From: Janthinobacterium lividum
Lineage (GTDB): Bacteria; Pseudomonadota; Gammaproteobacteria; Burkholderiales; Burkholderiaceae_D
Length of the DNA: 64,000 bases
Direction: 5' to 3'
Assembly: GCF_011601275.1 (NCBI RefSeq)
Contig: NZ_JAAOLY010000005.1
Coordinates: 186,001 to 250,000 of the forward strand
Positions 53,597-62,934 of this stretch are shown here, piece by piece; the stretch's first letter is position 1, and every line of letters begins with the position of its first letter. A model generated the notes under the pieces. The model worked only from the letters and a program-made list of their open reading frames with translations. It was not told the origin of the DNA and made no database searches. The position numbers were made by a program, and so were the translations under genes.

Positions 53597-55249
53597 ATGT
53601 CGGCATTCCCCTTGAGTCCAGTGATGGGCCAGATGATGAATCAGCCCCTGCTGATTTCCAGCATTATCGAGTTTGCAGCGCGTCATTATGGGGGCAGCGA
53701 AATCATTTCGCGGCGGGTGGAAGGCGATATGCACCGCTACACCTACCGCGATTGCCACCAGCGCGCGCGGCGCCTGGCAAACGCCCTGCATGGCCTTGGC
53801 GTCGGCATGGGCGACCGGGTCGCCACCCTGGCCTGGAATGGCTACCGCCACCTGGAAGCATACTATGCCGTGTCCGGCTCGGGCGCCGTGCTGCACACGA
53901 TCAATCCGCGTTTGTTTCCCGACCAGATCGCTTACATCTCGAATCACGCGGAAGACCAGGTCTTGCTGTTCGATTTGACTTTCCTCCCCGTGGTGGAAAA
54001 GATCGCCGCCGACTGCACCTTCGTCCGTCACTTCGTGCTGATGTGCGACCGCGAGCGCATGCCCGCCAGCAGCACGATTCCCGATTTGCTGTGCTATGAA
54101 GACTTGATCGCCACGCATTCCGACGATTACACGTGGCCCCTGTTCGACGAGAATTCGGCCGCCACCCTGTGCTACACCTCGGGCACGACGGGCAACCCCA
54201 AGGGCGCACTGTATTCGCACCGCTCGACCGTGCTGCACGCTTACGCGTCGGCCATGCCCAGCGCCCTGAACGTGCGCGCTTCCGACACGGTGCTGCCCGT
54301 CGTGCCCATGTTTCACGTGAATGCCTGGGGCTTGCCGTATTCCGTGCCCCTGTCCGGCGCGCGCATGGTATTTCCCGGCGCGGCGCTGGACGGCAAGTCG
54401 CTGTATGAATTGTTCGAGGCGGAAAAAGTGACGTTTTCGGCCGGCGTGCCCACCGTCTGGCTGGGTTTGCTCAACCATGCCTTGCAGAATAATCTGCAAT
54501 TTTCCACTTTCCGCCGCACCGTGATCGGCGGCGCGGCGTGTCCGCCAGCCATGATGGATACCCTGATCGACAAGTTCGACGTGGAAGTCATCCACGCCTG
54601 GGGCATGACGGAAATGTCGCCGCTGGGCACGGCGGGCGGCTTGCAGACCAAGCACCTGGACTTGCCGAAGGACGAGCAGCGCAAGATCCTGCAAAAGCAG
54701 GGCCATGCGATCTACGGCGTGGACATGAAGATCGTCGACGACGATGGCAAGGAATTGCCGTGGGACGGCGTGGCGTACGGCCATCTGCTGGTGAAAGGAC
54801 CGTGGATCATCTCGTCGTATTACAAGAACGAGGGCGGCGACGTGCTGCAGGATGGCTGGTTCCCCACGGGCGACGTGGCCACCATCGACACGGACGGCTA
54901 CATGCAGATCACGGACCGCAGCAAGGATGTGATCAAGTCGGGCGGCGAGTGGATCGGCACCATCGACCTGGAAAACCTGGCCATGGCGCATCCGGCCGTG
55001 CTGCAGGCGGCCTGCATCGGCGTGTTCCACCCGAAATGGGACGAGCGCCCCGTGCTCGTCGTCGTGCTGCGTCCCGGCATGACGGTCACGCGCGAAGCGT
55101 TATTGCAATTTTTCGAGGGCAAGATCGCCAAGTGGTGGACGCCCGATGACGTGCTGTTCATCGACGCCTTGCCCATGGGCGCCACGGGCAAGATCCAGAA
55201 GAACAAGCTGCGCGAGCAGTTCAAGGGGCATCAGTTGCCGGGGATGTAA
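53597..55249 (+). CDS. Acyl-CoA synthetase (AMP-forming), DmdB-like
   Basis: 550 residues. Activates a carboxylic acid to its acyl-CoA through an acyl-AMP. P-loop YTSGTTGNPKGALYSH, adenine motif HAWGMTEMSPLGT, hinge/ribose-binding GWFPTGDVATIDTDGYMQITDR and the catalytic lysine in GATGKIQKNKLR. WGMTEMSP is typical of the methylmercaptopropionate/medium-chain ligases. AGGAG lies seven bases before the ATG. Substrate range not deducible; fatty or short-chain acids are likely. Convergent with the chemotaxis cluster. Confidence 0.9.
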   Translation: MSAFPLSPVMGQMMNQPLLISSIIEFAARHYGGSEIISRRVEGDMHRYTYRDCHQRARRLANALHGLGVGMGDRVATLAWNGYRHLEAYYAVSGSGAVLHTINPRLFPDQIAYISNHAEDQVLLFDLTFLPVVEKIAADCTFVRHFVLMCDRERMPASSTIPDLLCYEDLIATHSDDYTWPLFDENSAATLCYTSGTTGNPKGALYSHRSTVLHAYASAMPSALNVRASDTVLPVVPMFHVNAWGLPYSVPLSGARMVFPGAALDGKSLYELFEAEKVTFSAGVPTVWLGLLNHALQNNLQFSTFRRTVIGGAACPPAMMDTLIDKFDVEVIHAWGMTEMSPLGTAGGLQTKHLDLPKDEQRKILQKQGHAIYGVDMKIVDDDGKELPWDGVAYGHLLVKGPWIISSYYKNEGGDVLQDGWFPTGDVATIDTDGYMQITDRSKDVIKSGGEWIGTIDLENLAMAHPAVLQAACIGVFHPKWDERPVLVVVLRPGMTVTREALLQFFEGKIAKWWTPDDVLFIDALPMGATGKIQKNKLREQFKGHQLPGM

Positions 55250-55255
55250 AGTAAC

Positions 55256-56782
55256 TTAGGCCGCCTGCGGCAGCGCCGCCCCCAGTTTTTCCAGCAAGTG
55301 GTCGCACTGGAAGACGGACAGGGTCTGGCGCTGCGCATCCGTGCCGATGTCGATCATCTCATCCATTTCGCTGCGCAAGTCCTCATGTTCTCCCGTGCGG
55401 ATGATTTGCGGCGCCGCGAAGCGCTGGCTGTCGGAAATGGTCATGATGTTGTCGACGTGATCGACGAGAAAGCCGTAGCGCTCGGCGCCCCGTTCCACGA
55501 TCAAGATCTTGCCGGCGCTGGCGTCCGGCAAGGCCGGCATGGCGTACAGCTGGCGCAAGTCGATGATGCTGATCATTTGCTGGCGCAAGTTGAGCATGCC
55601 GCGCATGCAGGCCGGCATGCCCGGCGGCGTCGTGATGGCGCCGCTGAAATCGATGATTTCGCGCACTTGCCCGATTTCCACGGCGAAGCGGGTTTCCACG
55701 GTAAACGTGATGTAGACGCGGCGCGGCGCCTTGCGCGTGGCGGCCGTGTTCGCGTCCGTGTCGGCCGGGTACAGGCGCGCGTGGCCGTCGCGCATCTCGA
55801 CGATCTCGGCCTGCGACAGGATGCCCTTGTGGTCGAGGAAAATGATGTCGCCCAGGCCCTCTTTCGTGATGCAGCCGGCAAACATGGCGGCGCGCGCCTT
55901 GCTCAGCAGAGGAATCGGCAACACCTCGTCGGCAAAGAAATGCACGATGCTGTCGACGGAGTCGACGAGGAAGCCCACGGTCGTGTCATCGAGGCGCACG
56001 ACGATGATGCGCTGGTCGCCAGTTGCCGCCGTGCCGGAGCGGGGCGCCTGCAGCAGGGCGCCGAAGTCGACGACGGCCACCTGGCTGCCGCGAAAATGCA
56101 TGCGGCCCAGGCACAGTTCGCTGTTCAGCAGGGAACTGTGCAGTTCCGGCACCCGGATGATTTCCTGGATGGCCAGCATTTCAAAGGCAAACGTGGCGCC
56201 GGCCGCATGGAAGCTGACGCACTGGCGGCGTTCGCTTTGCGCATGGTAGCGGGCCGTGCTCAGCTTGGCGCCCGTCGCCTGCAGGGCCAGCACATGGGGC
56301 ACGTTTTCGATGCGCAGCAGGGCATGCGGGTCGAGCACCTGCAGCAGGCGCGCGCCGCCATCGAGCAGGATCGTGCCGGCGATGACGGCATGGCTGTCGC
56401 CGGCCGCATATTGCAGGGCGCTGCGGGCGCTGGCGGGCACGCGCAGGATTTCGCCCGTATCCTGGAAGACGATGCCGATCAGCACTTGCTGGAAGTCGAG
56501 AATGGCGATCTTGTCCGTGGCCACGGCGCGCGGCGCATCGGCGCGGAACAAGCGGTCCAGGTTGACCACCGGAATGACGCTGCCGCGCAAGGTGAACATA
56601 CCTTCCAGATACGCCGGCGACAGGGGCAGGGCGGTGACTTTCGCGGGATAGTTCACCACTTCGCGGATGCAGCTGGCGGGCAGGGCGAATTCATCGTCGC
56701 CCAGGTGGAAGGAACCGAACAGCTCGGTGGCCGTTTCTCCGCTGGCCTGCGCTTGCAAGCCCGTCGCTTCATGCATATCCAT
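55256..56782 (-). CDS. Triple CheW-domain scaffold protein
   Basis: 508 residues with three consecutive CheW domains (about 19-165, 187-330 and 350-497). Each shows the CheW beta-barrel signature: FGSFHLGDDEFALPASCIREV and LEGMFTLRGSVIPVVNLDRLF; VSFHAAGATFAFEMLAIQEI and CLGRMHFRGSQVAVVDFGAL; ITFTVETRFAVEIGQVREI and MRGMLNLRQQMISIIDLRQLY. Most CheW proteins have one domain. The gene overlaps cheD by 14 bases. Likely scaffolds a CheA encoded elsewhere with the MCP of this cluster. Confidence 0.9.
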   Translation of the reverse strand: MDMHEATGLQAQASGETATELFGSFHLGDDEFALPASCIREVVNYPAKVTALPLSPAYLEGMFTLRGSVIPVVNLDRLFRADAPRAVATDKIAILDFQQVLIGIVFQDTGEILRVPASARSALQYAAGDSHAVIAGTILLDGGARLLQVLDPHALLRIENVPHVLALQATGAKLSTARYHAQSERRQCVSFHAAGATFAFEMLAIQEIIRVPELHSSLLNSELCLGRMHFRGSQVAVVDFGALLQAPRSGTAATGDQRIIVVRLDDTTVGFLVDSVDSIVHFFADEVLPIPLLSKARAAMFAGCITKEGLGDIIFLDHKGILSQAEIVEMRDGHARLYPADTDANTAATRKAPRRVYITFTVETRFAVEIGQVREIIDFSGAITTPPGMPACMRGMLNLRQQMISIIDLRQLYAMPALPDASAGKILIVERGAERYGFLVDHVDNIMTISDSQRFAAPQIIRTGEHEDLRSEMDEMIDIGTDAQRQTLSVFQCDHLLEKLGAALPQAA

Positions 56783-57293
56783 ATACGCCTTCCTTGCGTG
56801 GAATCAATTCGGGTGGCGCCACGACATCGGTGACGGCGTAGCTGTGATTGGCGCAATCGATCAGCAACTGGCGTCCGTGGCGGCCGCCCAGCGCGCAAAA
56901 ACTGACGTGCAAGCCGCACTGGTCCAGGTACTTTTGCGCCGCTTCCGCGTTTTGCCGGCCCACTTGCAGGCGTCCATTGCGCGGGCCAAACATGCTGGCG
57001 CCGCCCGCCAGCACCACTTCGATGTCGGCGTAGTCGGCTTGCCGCACACCCATCAGGCGCAGCAGCGAAGGCACGGCCTGGCTTACATAGCGAGCGCCAA
57101 TGGCGCTGTCGGCGCCGGGCGCTTCCGGCAGCAAACAATGGGCCAGGCCGCAGCATGGGCCGTTCTTCCAGATGAAACCGATGCCGATGCAGGAGCCGAG
57201 GAGGGCTTGCAGCTGCTCGCCATGCGTGCCCACGCTCAGTTGACCCATGCCGACATGGTGCAGCGGCAAGCCATGGTCGGTGATGATGCTCAT
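56769..57293 (-). CDS. cheD: Chemoreceptor glutamine deamidase
   Basis: 174 residues. Deamidates specific MCP glutamines and can interact with CheC/CheX-type phosphatases. Catalytic Cys35 in LLGSCIGIGF and His52 in CGLAHCLLP; AGGASMFGPRN is the conserved central block. Overlaps both neighbours: four bases with cheR and 14 with the CheW scaffold gene. The presence of a CheX-like DUF3334 protein 20 kb away is of interest. Confidence 0.93.
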   Translation of the reverse strand: MSIITDHGLPLHHVGMGQLSVGTHGEQLQALLGSCIGIGFIWKNGPCCGLAHCLLPEAPGADSAIGARYVSQAVPSLLRLMGVRQADYADIEVVLAGGASMFGPRNGRLQVGRQNAEAAQKYLDQCGLHVSFCALGGRHGRQLLIDCANHSYAVTDVVAPPELIPRKEGVYGYA

Positions 57294-58114
57294 GCGGTAC
57301 CCGCCTTATAAATCATGGGAAACTCGAATTGATAGCCGGTGCCGAGGCGGGCGATGGTTTCCGATTCGCCCAGGATCAGCCGGCCCTCGTCCTTGAGACT
57401 GAGCCTTGCCTGGCGCAGCACGGTTTCCTGGTGCTCGGCATCGAAATAAATCAGTACATTGCGCAGGAATACCAGGTCGAATTGCCGGGCCGGGCGCAGC
57501 GCTTCGAGCAGGTTATGCTGGGCAAAGCTGACGTGTTGCCGCAAATCCTCGTTGACCTTGACGCCATAGGGTGCTGGCGTGAAATATTTGCGCAGCAAGT
57601 CCGGGTGCGACAAACGGATGCGCTCGACGGAGCGGCCGCTGTACTGGCCGGCCCGCGCCGCGCCCAGGATCTGCTGCGAAATGTCGCTGGCCAGGATCTG
57701 GTAGCGGAAAGACGTCACTTGCAGCTTGAATTGCTCGCACAGCATGGCGATAGAATACAGTTCCTCGCCGCTGGCGGCCGCCGCCGACCAGATGGCCAGG
57801 CAATCGCCCGGATGGGCGCGGGCCCAGGCGGGCAGGTAGCGGTCGCGGAAGTAATCCCAGACCTGCGGCGTGCGGAAGAACAGGGTGTCGTTGGTGGTCA
57901 CCAGGTCGATGAAGTGGGCCACCTCGTCGCGGTCGCTGGCCACGCGCTCCAGGTAAGCCTGGTAGCTGTGCAGGGACAGCGCCTGCAGCCGTGGCTGCAA
58001 GCGCCGTTCCAGCAAGACGCTCTTGCGCGCCGTCATGGCGATCCCCGTATGCTGGCGCACCAGCGCGATCAAGGTCGTCAGCACCTCGGGCGTCAAGGTG
58101 GCCGCGTGGTTCAT
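57290..58114 (-). CDS. cheR: Chemotaxis protein methyltransferase
   Basis: 274 residues. SAM-dependent methylation of MCP glutamates. Recognised by LVTTNDTLFFRTPQVWDYF (usually TTNET.FFR), WSAAAASGEELYSIAML (usually WSAGCSTGEEPYS; Cys and Thr here replaced), ILASDIS and LVFLRNVLIYFD. No TPR extension. It lies three bases downstream of the MCP gene, so receptor and methyltransferase are coexpressed. Confidence 0.93.
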   Translation of the reverse strand: MNHAATLTPEVLTTLIALVRQHTGIAMTARKSVLLERRLQPRLQALSLHSYQAYLERVASDRDEVAHFIDLVTTNDTLFFRTPQVWDYFRDRYLPAWARAHPGDCLAIWSAAAASGEELYSIAMLCEQFKLQVTSFRYQILASDISQQILGAARAGQYSGRSVERIRLSHPDLLRKYFTPAPYGVKVNEDLRQHVSFAQHNLLEALRPARQFDLVFLRNVLIYFDAEHQETVLRQARLSLKDEGRLILGESETIARLGTGYQFEFPMIYKAGTA

Positions 58115-58117
58115 CGC

Positions 58118-60181
58118 CTACACCACGAAGCCGGAGACAGTCTGGTTCAGGCTGCCCGCACGCTCGTTCAGCCCATCCGTCGAGCGGGCGATGCTGTCGC
58201 AGTTGGCAGCCGACTTTTCCGTTTCCTCGGCGATGTACTGGATGGCCGTCGACACTTCGCGCGCCGTCAGCAGCTGCTCGTTGGCCGCCTTCGAGATATC
58301 GGAAATGGCCAGGGTGGTCTTCGCCACGCCCGAGACGATCTTGTCGAAGGCGTCGCTGGCCTGGCGCGAAATCTCGCTGCCCGTGGAAACGCGCTTGACG
58401 GACTCGTTGATCAGCTTGGAGATTTCCTTGGTCGCCTGCGACGAGCGCTCGGCCAGCTTGCGCACTTCGTCGGCGACGACGGAAAAGCCCAGGCCGTGCT
58501 CGCCCGCGCGCGCCGCCTCGATGGCCGCATTGAAGGCCAGCATGTTGGTCTGGTTGGCGATCTCGCTGATGACCTTGACGATCTCGCCGATGTCTTCCGA
58601 CGAACGATTGATCAAGTCCATCGCTTCGATCGACTTGGCGACGGCGCGCGCACCCGCTTCCGCTTCCTGCTGCGTGGCTTTTGCCAGGAAATCGGCATTC
58701 GAGGTGTTTTCCGCGATGGAATTGATGGAAAACGTCAGGCCGTCGATGGACGCGTTCATTTCTTCCACCGTGGCGCCCAGCGCCTGCGTGCCCACGGCCA
58801 CGCCCGTGGCCCGTTCGGCGATGGCGTTCGAGGCGTCGGCAAAGCCGTTGGCCGCCGAGACCACGTTGCCGATCACGCCGCGCAAGTCGACGATCATCTT
58901 GCTGATGCCGCCGGCCAGCAAATCGATCGGCTCGCTGCCTTCGGGCACGATATTGCAGGTCAGGTCGCCTTGCGCCGCGCGCGCCACCGAGTCGAGCAGG
59001 GCATTGACCTTGCGGCTGTCGTTGGCGGCCTTGGCCTGGATGCTGTTTTCCAGGTTCACCTGGTCCGTGATGTCGATGGCGAACTTGACCACTTTATACG
59101 GCTTGCCGTTCAAGTCCAGGATGGGGTTGTAGGTGGCCTGTATCCACACCACCTTGCCATGGTTGCCCAGGCGCTTGTAGCGGCCCGCGTCGAATTCGCC
59201 CCGGTTGAGCTTTTGCCAGAATTTCTTGTACTCGGCGCTGCCGGCATACTCGGGCTCGCAGAACATGCGGTGGTGCTCGCCCTCGATATCGCTCAAGTCG
59301 TAGTCCATGACGGCGAGGAAATTGTCGTTCGCGTCCAGCACCTTGCCCTGCATGTCGAATTCGATCACGGCTTGCGCCTTGCCGATGGCGCTGACCTTGC
59401 CTTCGTATTCGGCATTGCGCTTTTTCAAGGCCGTCACGTCGCTGGCGAACTTGACCACCTTGAAGGGCCGGCCTTCCGCGTCAAAGATGGGGTTGTACGA
59501 CGCGTTGAGCCAGATTTCGCGGCCGTCCTTGGTGACGCGCTTGTATTCGCCCGCATCGAACTGGCCTTGTCCCAGCTTGTGCCAGAATTGCGCGTATTCC
59601 TCGCTCTTGGCGTACTCGGGTTCGCAAAACATGCGGTGGTGCTTGCCTGCGATCTCCTCCAGGGTGTAGCCGACGGACTTGAGGAAGTTGTCGTTGGCGC
59701 GGATGACGGTGCCGTCAAGCTGGAACTCGATCACGGCCTGCGCCTTGCTGATGGCGTCGATCTTGCCTTCGTAATCGGCATTGCGGCGCTTGCTGGCCGT
59801 GATGTCGGTGGCGAACTTGATGACTTTATACGGTTTGCCGTCCGCGTCGAGGATGGGGTTGTAGGAAGCGTTGATCCACACTTCGCGGCCATCCCTGGCG
59901 CGGCGCTTGTATTCGCCCTGGTCGAATTCGCCGCGTGCCAGCTTGGCCCAGAAGTTGGCGTATTCGGCTGTTTTGACATACTCGGGATCGCAAAAGATGG
60001 CATGGTGCTTGCCTTGCACCTCGGCCAGGCTATAGCCGACGACACGCAGGAAATTGTCATTCGCATGCAGGATTGTGCCGTCGAGTTCGAATTCGATGAC
60101 GGCCTGGACACGGTTCAATGCAGTGTTTATCGCTTGTAAGTCCAGATCCTGGGAGTGGCTGACATGGCTGGCTGCGTCCAT
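58118..60181 (-). CDS. Soluble methyl-accepting chemotaxis protein with three PAS domains
   Basis: 687 residues and no membrane helix. Three tandem PAS domains repeat with a period near 122 residues (from about 24, 146 and 268), each with a QAVIEF-NDNFL start and a [21 protein letters not shown] block followed by YKR and W-ASYNPI. The cytoplasmic signalling domain contains [42 protein letters not shown], read in parts; the hairpin tip is intact. No C-terminal CheR pentapeptide. Resembles BdlA, with an extra PAS. AAGGAAATACT precedes the ATG at 60181. Energy or redox sensing is inferred. Confidence 0.93.
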   Translation of the reverse strand: MDAASHVSHSQDLDLQAINTALNRVQAVIEFELDGTILHANDNFLRVVGYSLAEVQGKHHAIFCDPEYVKTAEYANFWAKLARGEFDQGEYKRRARDGREVWINASYNPILDADGKPYKVIKFATDITASKRRNADYEGKIDAISKAQAVIEFQLDGTVIRANDNFLKSVGYTLEEIAGKHHRMFCEPEYAKSEEYAQFWHKLGQGQFDAGEYKRVTKDGREIWLNASYNPIFDAEGRPFKVVKFASDVTALKKRNAEYEGKVSAIGKAQAVIEFDMQGKVLDANDNFLAVMDYDLSDIEGEHHRMFCEPEYAGSAEYKKFWQKLNRGEFDAGRYKRLGNHGKVVWIQATYNPILDLNGKPYKVVKFAIDITDQVNLENSIQAKAANDSRKVNALLDSVARAAQGDLTCNIVPEGSEPIDLLAGGISKMIVDLRGVIGNVVSAANGFADASNAIAERATGVAVGTQALGATVEEMNASIDGLTFSINSIAENTSNADFLAKATQQEAEAGARAVAKSIEAMDLINRSSEDIGEIVKVISEIANQTNMLAFNAAIEAARAGEHGLGFSVVADEVRKLAERSSQATKEISKLINESVKRVSTGSEISRQASDAFDKIVSGVAKTTLAISDISKAANEQLLTAREVSTAIQYIAEETEKSAANCDSIARSTDGLNERAGSLNQTVSGFVV

Positions 60182-60738
60182 AGTATTTCCTTCGGGGGTG
60201 AGAAGAGGAATGGGAGCGATAAGGCTGCTTTTATTATTTTTTCTGCTATCCGTATAAGGCGGGAATGTTATTGCATGGGCCGGCATCTGGTGATAATCGG
60301 TGAGAATGTGCGCAATCAAAAGCCGCCAGTGTTTGCCCTGCAGTTTGCCTTATCGTGGATAAATTGTAGAGTATTGATTTGAATCAACAATTTTATTATT
60401 CCCCAGCGTCTGGCGAAAAACAAGGGGCGGGAATAAATAATGTAAAAACTGTCGCAATTGCCCCATGTCGCCATATAAAAAACGCATTCTTTTGCATAAT
60501 AAAACATCGTTATTATTATTGTTGTTTTATTATTTAAATGAATATCCAAGTGATAGCTTCTACAAGAGCTTGCCGCTTGCAGCAGAATCTTTCCGCAAAC
60601 GATGTTGTACCATGGCGTAGCATGCCGGCGCCGGGCGCGCCACGACAAAAATAATACGAGCGTTCTTTTATGCGGTATAGTGAAGCTTCATCCCTTGCAA
60701 CCACCTCATCGCTGAGCAAAAATCAATAAGGAAGAGAC
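60182..60738. other. AT-rich intergenic region between divergent MCP and fadB-like genes
   Basis: 557 bases without a gene, AT-rich around 60480-60545. It contains the FNR box at 60374-60387, about 200 bases from the MCP start. A TATAGT hexamer at about 60676 may be the -10 of the fadB-like gene. No other signal recognised. Confidence 0.45.
60374..60387. promoter_or_regulatory. FNR/Anr box
   Basis: TTGAT-TTGA-ATCAA, a perfect consensus match. A GATAAG -10-like hexamer on the minus strand at 60354-60349 would put the box near -38.5, close to the class II activator position, directing transcription toward the PAS-MCP gene. It has the same form as the site at 29956-29969. Confidence 0.65.
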
Positions 60739-62826
60739 ATGAGTGCTGAATATCAAGTGAACGGCGTCGTTGCCGTCATTACCCTGGCCAACCCGCCAGT
60801 CAATGGCCTGGGGCTGGCGACGCGTACGGCCGCCGTGGCTGGCATCCGCCAGGCGCTGGCGGACGAGGCCGTTAAAGCCATCGTCATCACGGGCGCCGGC
60901 AAGGCCTTTTCGGGCGGCGCCGACATCAAGGAATTCAATTCGCCCAAGGCGCTCACGGAACCGACCCTGCACACCCTGATCAACGTCGTCGAGCAGTCGA
61001 CCAAGCCGGTCGTGGCGGCCATCCACAGCGTCTGCATGGGTGGCGGCCTGGAGCTGGCGCTCGGTTGCAACTACCGCGTGGCCGCACCGGGCGCGCAGAT
61101 GGCCTTGCCGGAAGTCAAACTCGGCATCTTGCCGGGCGCGGGCGGCACGCAGCGCCTGCCGCGTGTGCTGGGCCTGGAAATGGCCTTGAACATGATCGTC
61201 TCGGGCACGCCCGTCGCATCCGAAAAACTGGCCGGCACGGCCCTGTTCGACGAAGTCATCGCGCCCGGCGCCGACTTGCTGGCCGCCGCCGTGGCCTTCG
61301 CCACGAAAGTGGCCGATGTGCGTCCGCTGCCGAAAGTGCGCGAGCGCAAGGTCGACTACCCGAACCACGAAGCTTTCCTGCAGTTTTCGCGCAATACCGT
61401 CAAAGCCATGTCCGGCCCGTTCCCCGCACCGCTCAAATGCGTCGATGCCGTGGCGGCCGCCGTGACGATGAAATTCGACGACGGCTTGAAGTACGAGCGC
61501 GAACTGTTCATGCAGCTGGTGCAGTCGCCGGAATCGAAAGCCCTGCGCCACGCCTTCTTTGCCGAGCGCGTTGCCAGCAAGGTGCCCGACGTGCCGGCCG
61601 ACACGCCCGTGCGCACGATCGCCAGCGCGGCCATTGTCGGCGCCGGCACCATGGGCGGTGGCATCGCCATGAACTTTGCCAACGCGGGCATTCCCGTGAT
61701 GCTGCTGGAAACCAAGCAGGAAGCGCTGGACAAGGGCCTGGCCACGATCCGCAAGAATTATGAAAACACGGTGAAGAAGGGCAAGCTGACGCAAGAGAAG
61801 GCCGAGCAGCGCATCGCGCTGGTCAGCGGCACGTTAGCCTATGCGGACATTGCGCAGGCGGACATCGTCATTGAAGCCGTGTTCGAGGAACTGGGCGTCA
61901 AGGAAGCCGTCTTCAAGCAGCTCGACGCCGTCATGAAGCCGGGCGCCATCCTCGCCTCGAACACGTCCACTTTGGACCTGGACAAGATCGCCGCGTTCAC
62001 CCAGCGGCCGCAGGACGTGGTCGGCACGCATTTCTTCAGCCCGGCAAATGTCATGAAGCTGCTGGAAATCGTGCGGGGCAAGGAGACGGGCAAGGACGTG
62101 CTGGCGACGGCGCTGGCGCTGTCGAAAAAGCTGAAGAAGACGGGCGTCGTCTCGGGCGTGTGCGACGGTTTCATCGGCAACCGCATGATCGAGCAATACA
62201 GCCGCCAAGCCGGTTTCCTGCTGGAAGAAGGCTGTCTGCCGGAACAGGTCGACAAGGCGGTCGAGAAATTCGGCTTCGCCATGGGACCCTTCCGCATGGG
62301 CGACCTGGCCGGCAACGATATCGGCTGGGCCATCCGCAAGCGCCGCTACGTGGAAAAGCCGGACGTCACGTATTCGAAGACGGCCGATTTGCTGTGCGAA
62401 CTGGGGCGGTTTGGCCAGAAGACGGGCGCCGGCTGGTACGACTACAAGCCGGGTGACCGCAAGGCCTATCCGTCGGAGCAGGTCAACGCCATGATTATCC
62501 AGCACTCCGCCGACATCGGCGTGGCGCGGCGCAAGATCAGCGACCAGGAAATCGTCGAACGCCTCGTGTATGCGCTCGTCAACGAGGGTGCGCGCATCCT
62601 GGAAGAGGGCATCGCCCTGCGCGCCTCGGACATCGACATGGTGTATTTGACGGGCTACGGCTTCCCCTTGTTCCGCGGCGGCCCCATGTTCTACGCGGAC
62701 ACGGTCGGCTTGCCGAACGTACTCGACACGATTGCCGGCTACGCGAAAGGCCGCCACGGCGAGGCGTGGACACCGGCGCCGCTGCTGGTGAAACTGGCGG
62801 GCGAGGGCAAGGGTTTCAATAGCTGA
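60739..62826 (+). CDS. Bifunctional enoyl-CoA hydratase/3-hydroxyacyl-CoA dehydrogenase
   Basis: 695 residues, FadB/FadJ/peroxisomal MFE-1 architecture for beta-oxidation. The N-terminal hydratase has CMGGGLELALGCNYRVAA and PEVKLGILPGAGGTQRLPR (oxyanion and glutamate region). The central dehydrogenase has VGAGTMGGGIAMNFANAG (NAD-binding) and GTHFFSPANVMKLLEIV; two 3HCDH C-terminal domains follow with GFIGNRM and YGFPLFRGGPM. AAGGAAG precedes the ATG. No thiolase gene is adjacent. The acyl-CoA synthetase at 53597 could supply substrate but is in a separate unit. Confidence 0.93.
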   Translation: MSAEYQVNGVVAVITLANPPVNGLGLATRTAAVAGIRQALADEAVKAIVITGAGKAFSGGADIKEFNSPKALTEPTLHTLINVVEQSTKPVVAAIHSVCMGGGLELALGCNYRVAAPGAQMALPEVKLGILPGAGGTQRLPRVLGLEMALNMIVSGTPVASEKLAGTALFDEVIAPGADLLAAAVAFATKVADVRPLPKVRERKVDYPNHEAFLQFSRNTVKAMSGPFPAPLKCVDAVAAAVTMKFDDGLKYERELFMQLVQSPESKALRHAFFAERVASKVPDVPADTPVRTIASAAIVGAGTMGGGIAMNFANAGIPVMLLETKQEALDKGLATIRKNYENTVKKGKLTQEKAEQRIALVSGTLAYADIAQADIVIEAVFEELGVKEAVFKQLDAVMKPGAILASNTSTLDLDKIAAFTQRPQDVVGTHFFSPANVMKLLEIVRGKETGKDVLATALALSKKLKKTGVVSGVCDGFIGNRMIEQYSRQAGFLLEEGCLPEQVDKAVEKFGFAMGPFRMGDLAGNDIGWAIRKRRYVEKPDVTYSKTADLLCELGRFGQKTGAGWYDYKPGDRKAYPSEQVNAMIIQHSADIGVARRKISDQEIVERLVYALVNEGARILEEGIALRASDIDMVYLTGYGFPLFRGGPMFYADTVGLPNVLDTIAGYAKGRHGEAWTPAPLLVKLAGEGKGFNS

Positions 62827-62854
62827 TCCGGCGCTGCCGTTGACGCCCGATGTT

Positions 62855-62930
62855 GTCGGATTACGCGCGGCTTCGCCACGCTAATCCGACCTACGCGTCG
62901 ACAAGGGGTTCAATCGCCGCGTAATCCGAC
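62855..62930. repeat. REP-like repeat pair
   Basis: GTCGGATTACGCG (62855-62867) pairs with CGCTAATCCGAC (62879-62890) as a hairpin. A second right arm GCGTAATCCGAC lies at 62919-62930. The arms match those at 41653-41682. They sit between the convergent fadB-like and hydrolase genes. Confidence 0.6.
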
Positions 62931-62934
62931 GCCA

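Noticed and set aside
59307..59669. Small plus-strand gene inside the PAS repeats
   Set aside because: It is one of several periodic shadow frames created by the three PAS repeats on the minus strand.
57329..60139. A 936-codon open frame on the plus strand opposite cheR and the MCP gene
   Set aside because: It spans two well-supported minus-strand genes with intact motifs. Its translation is the Asp/Gly/His/Arg-rich shadow typical of high-GC antisense frames.
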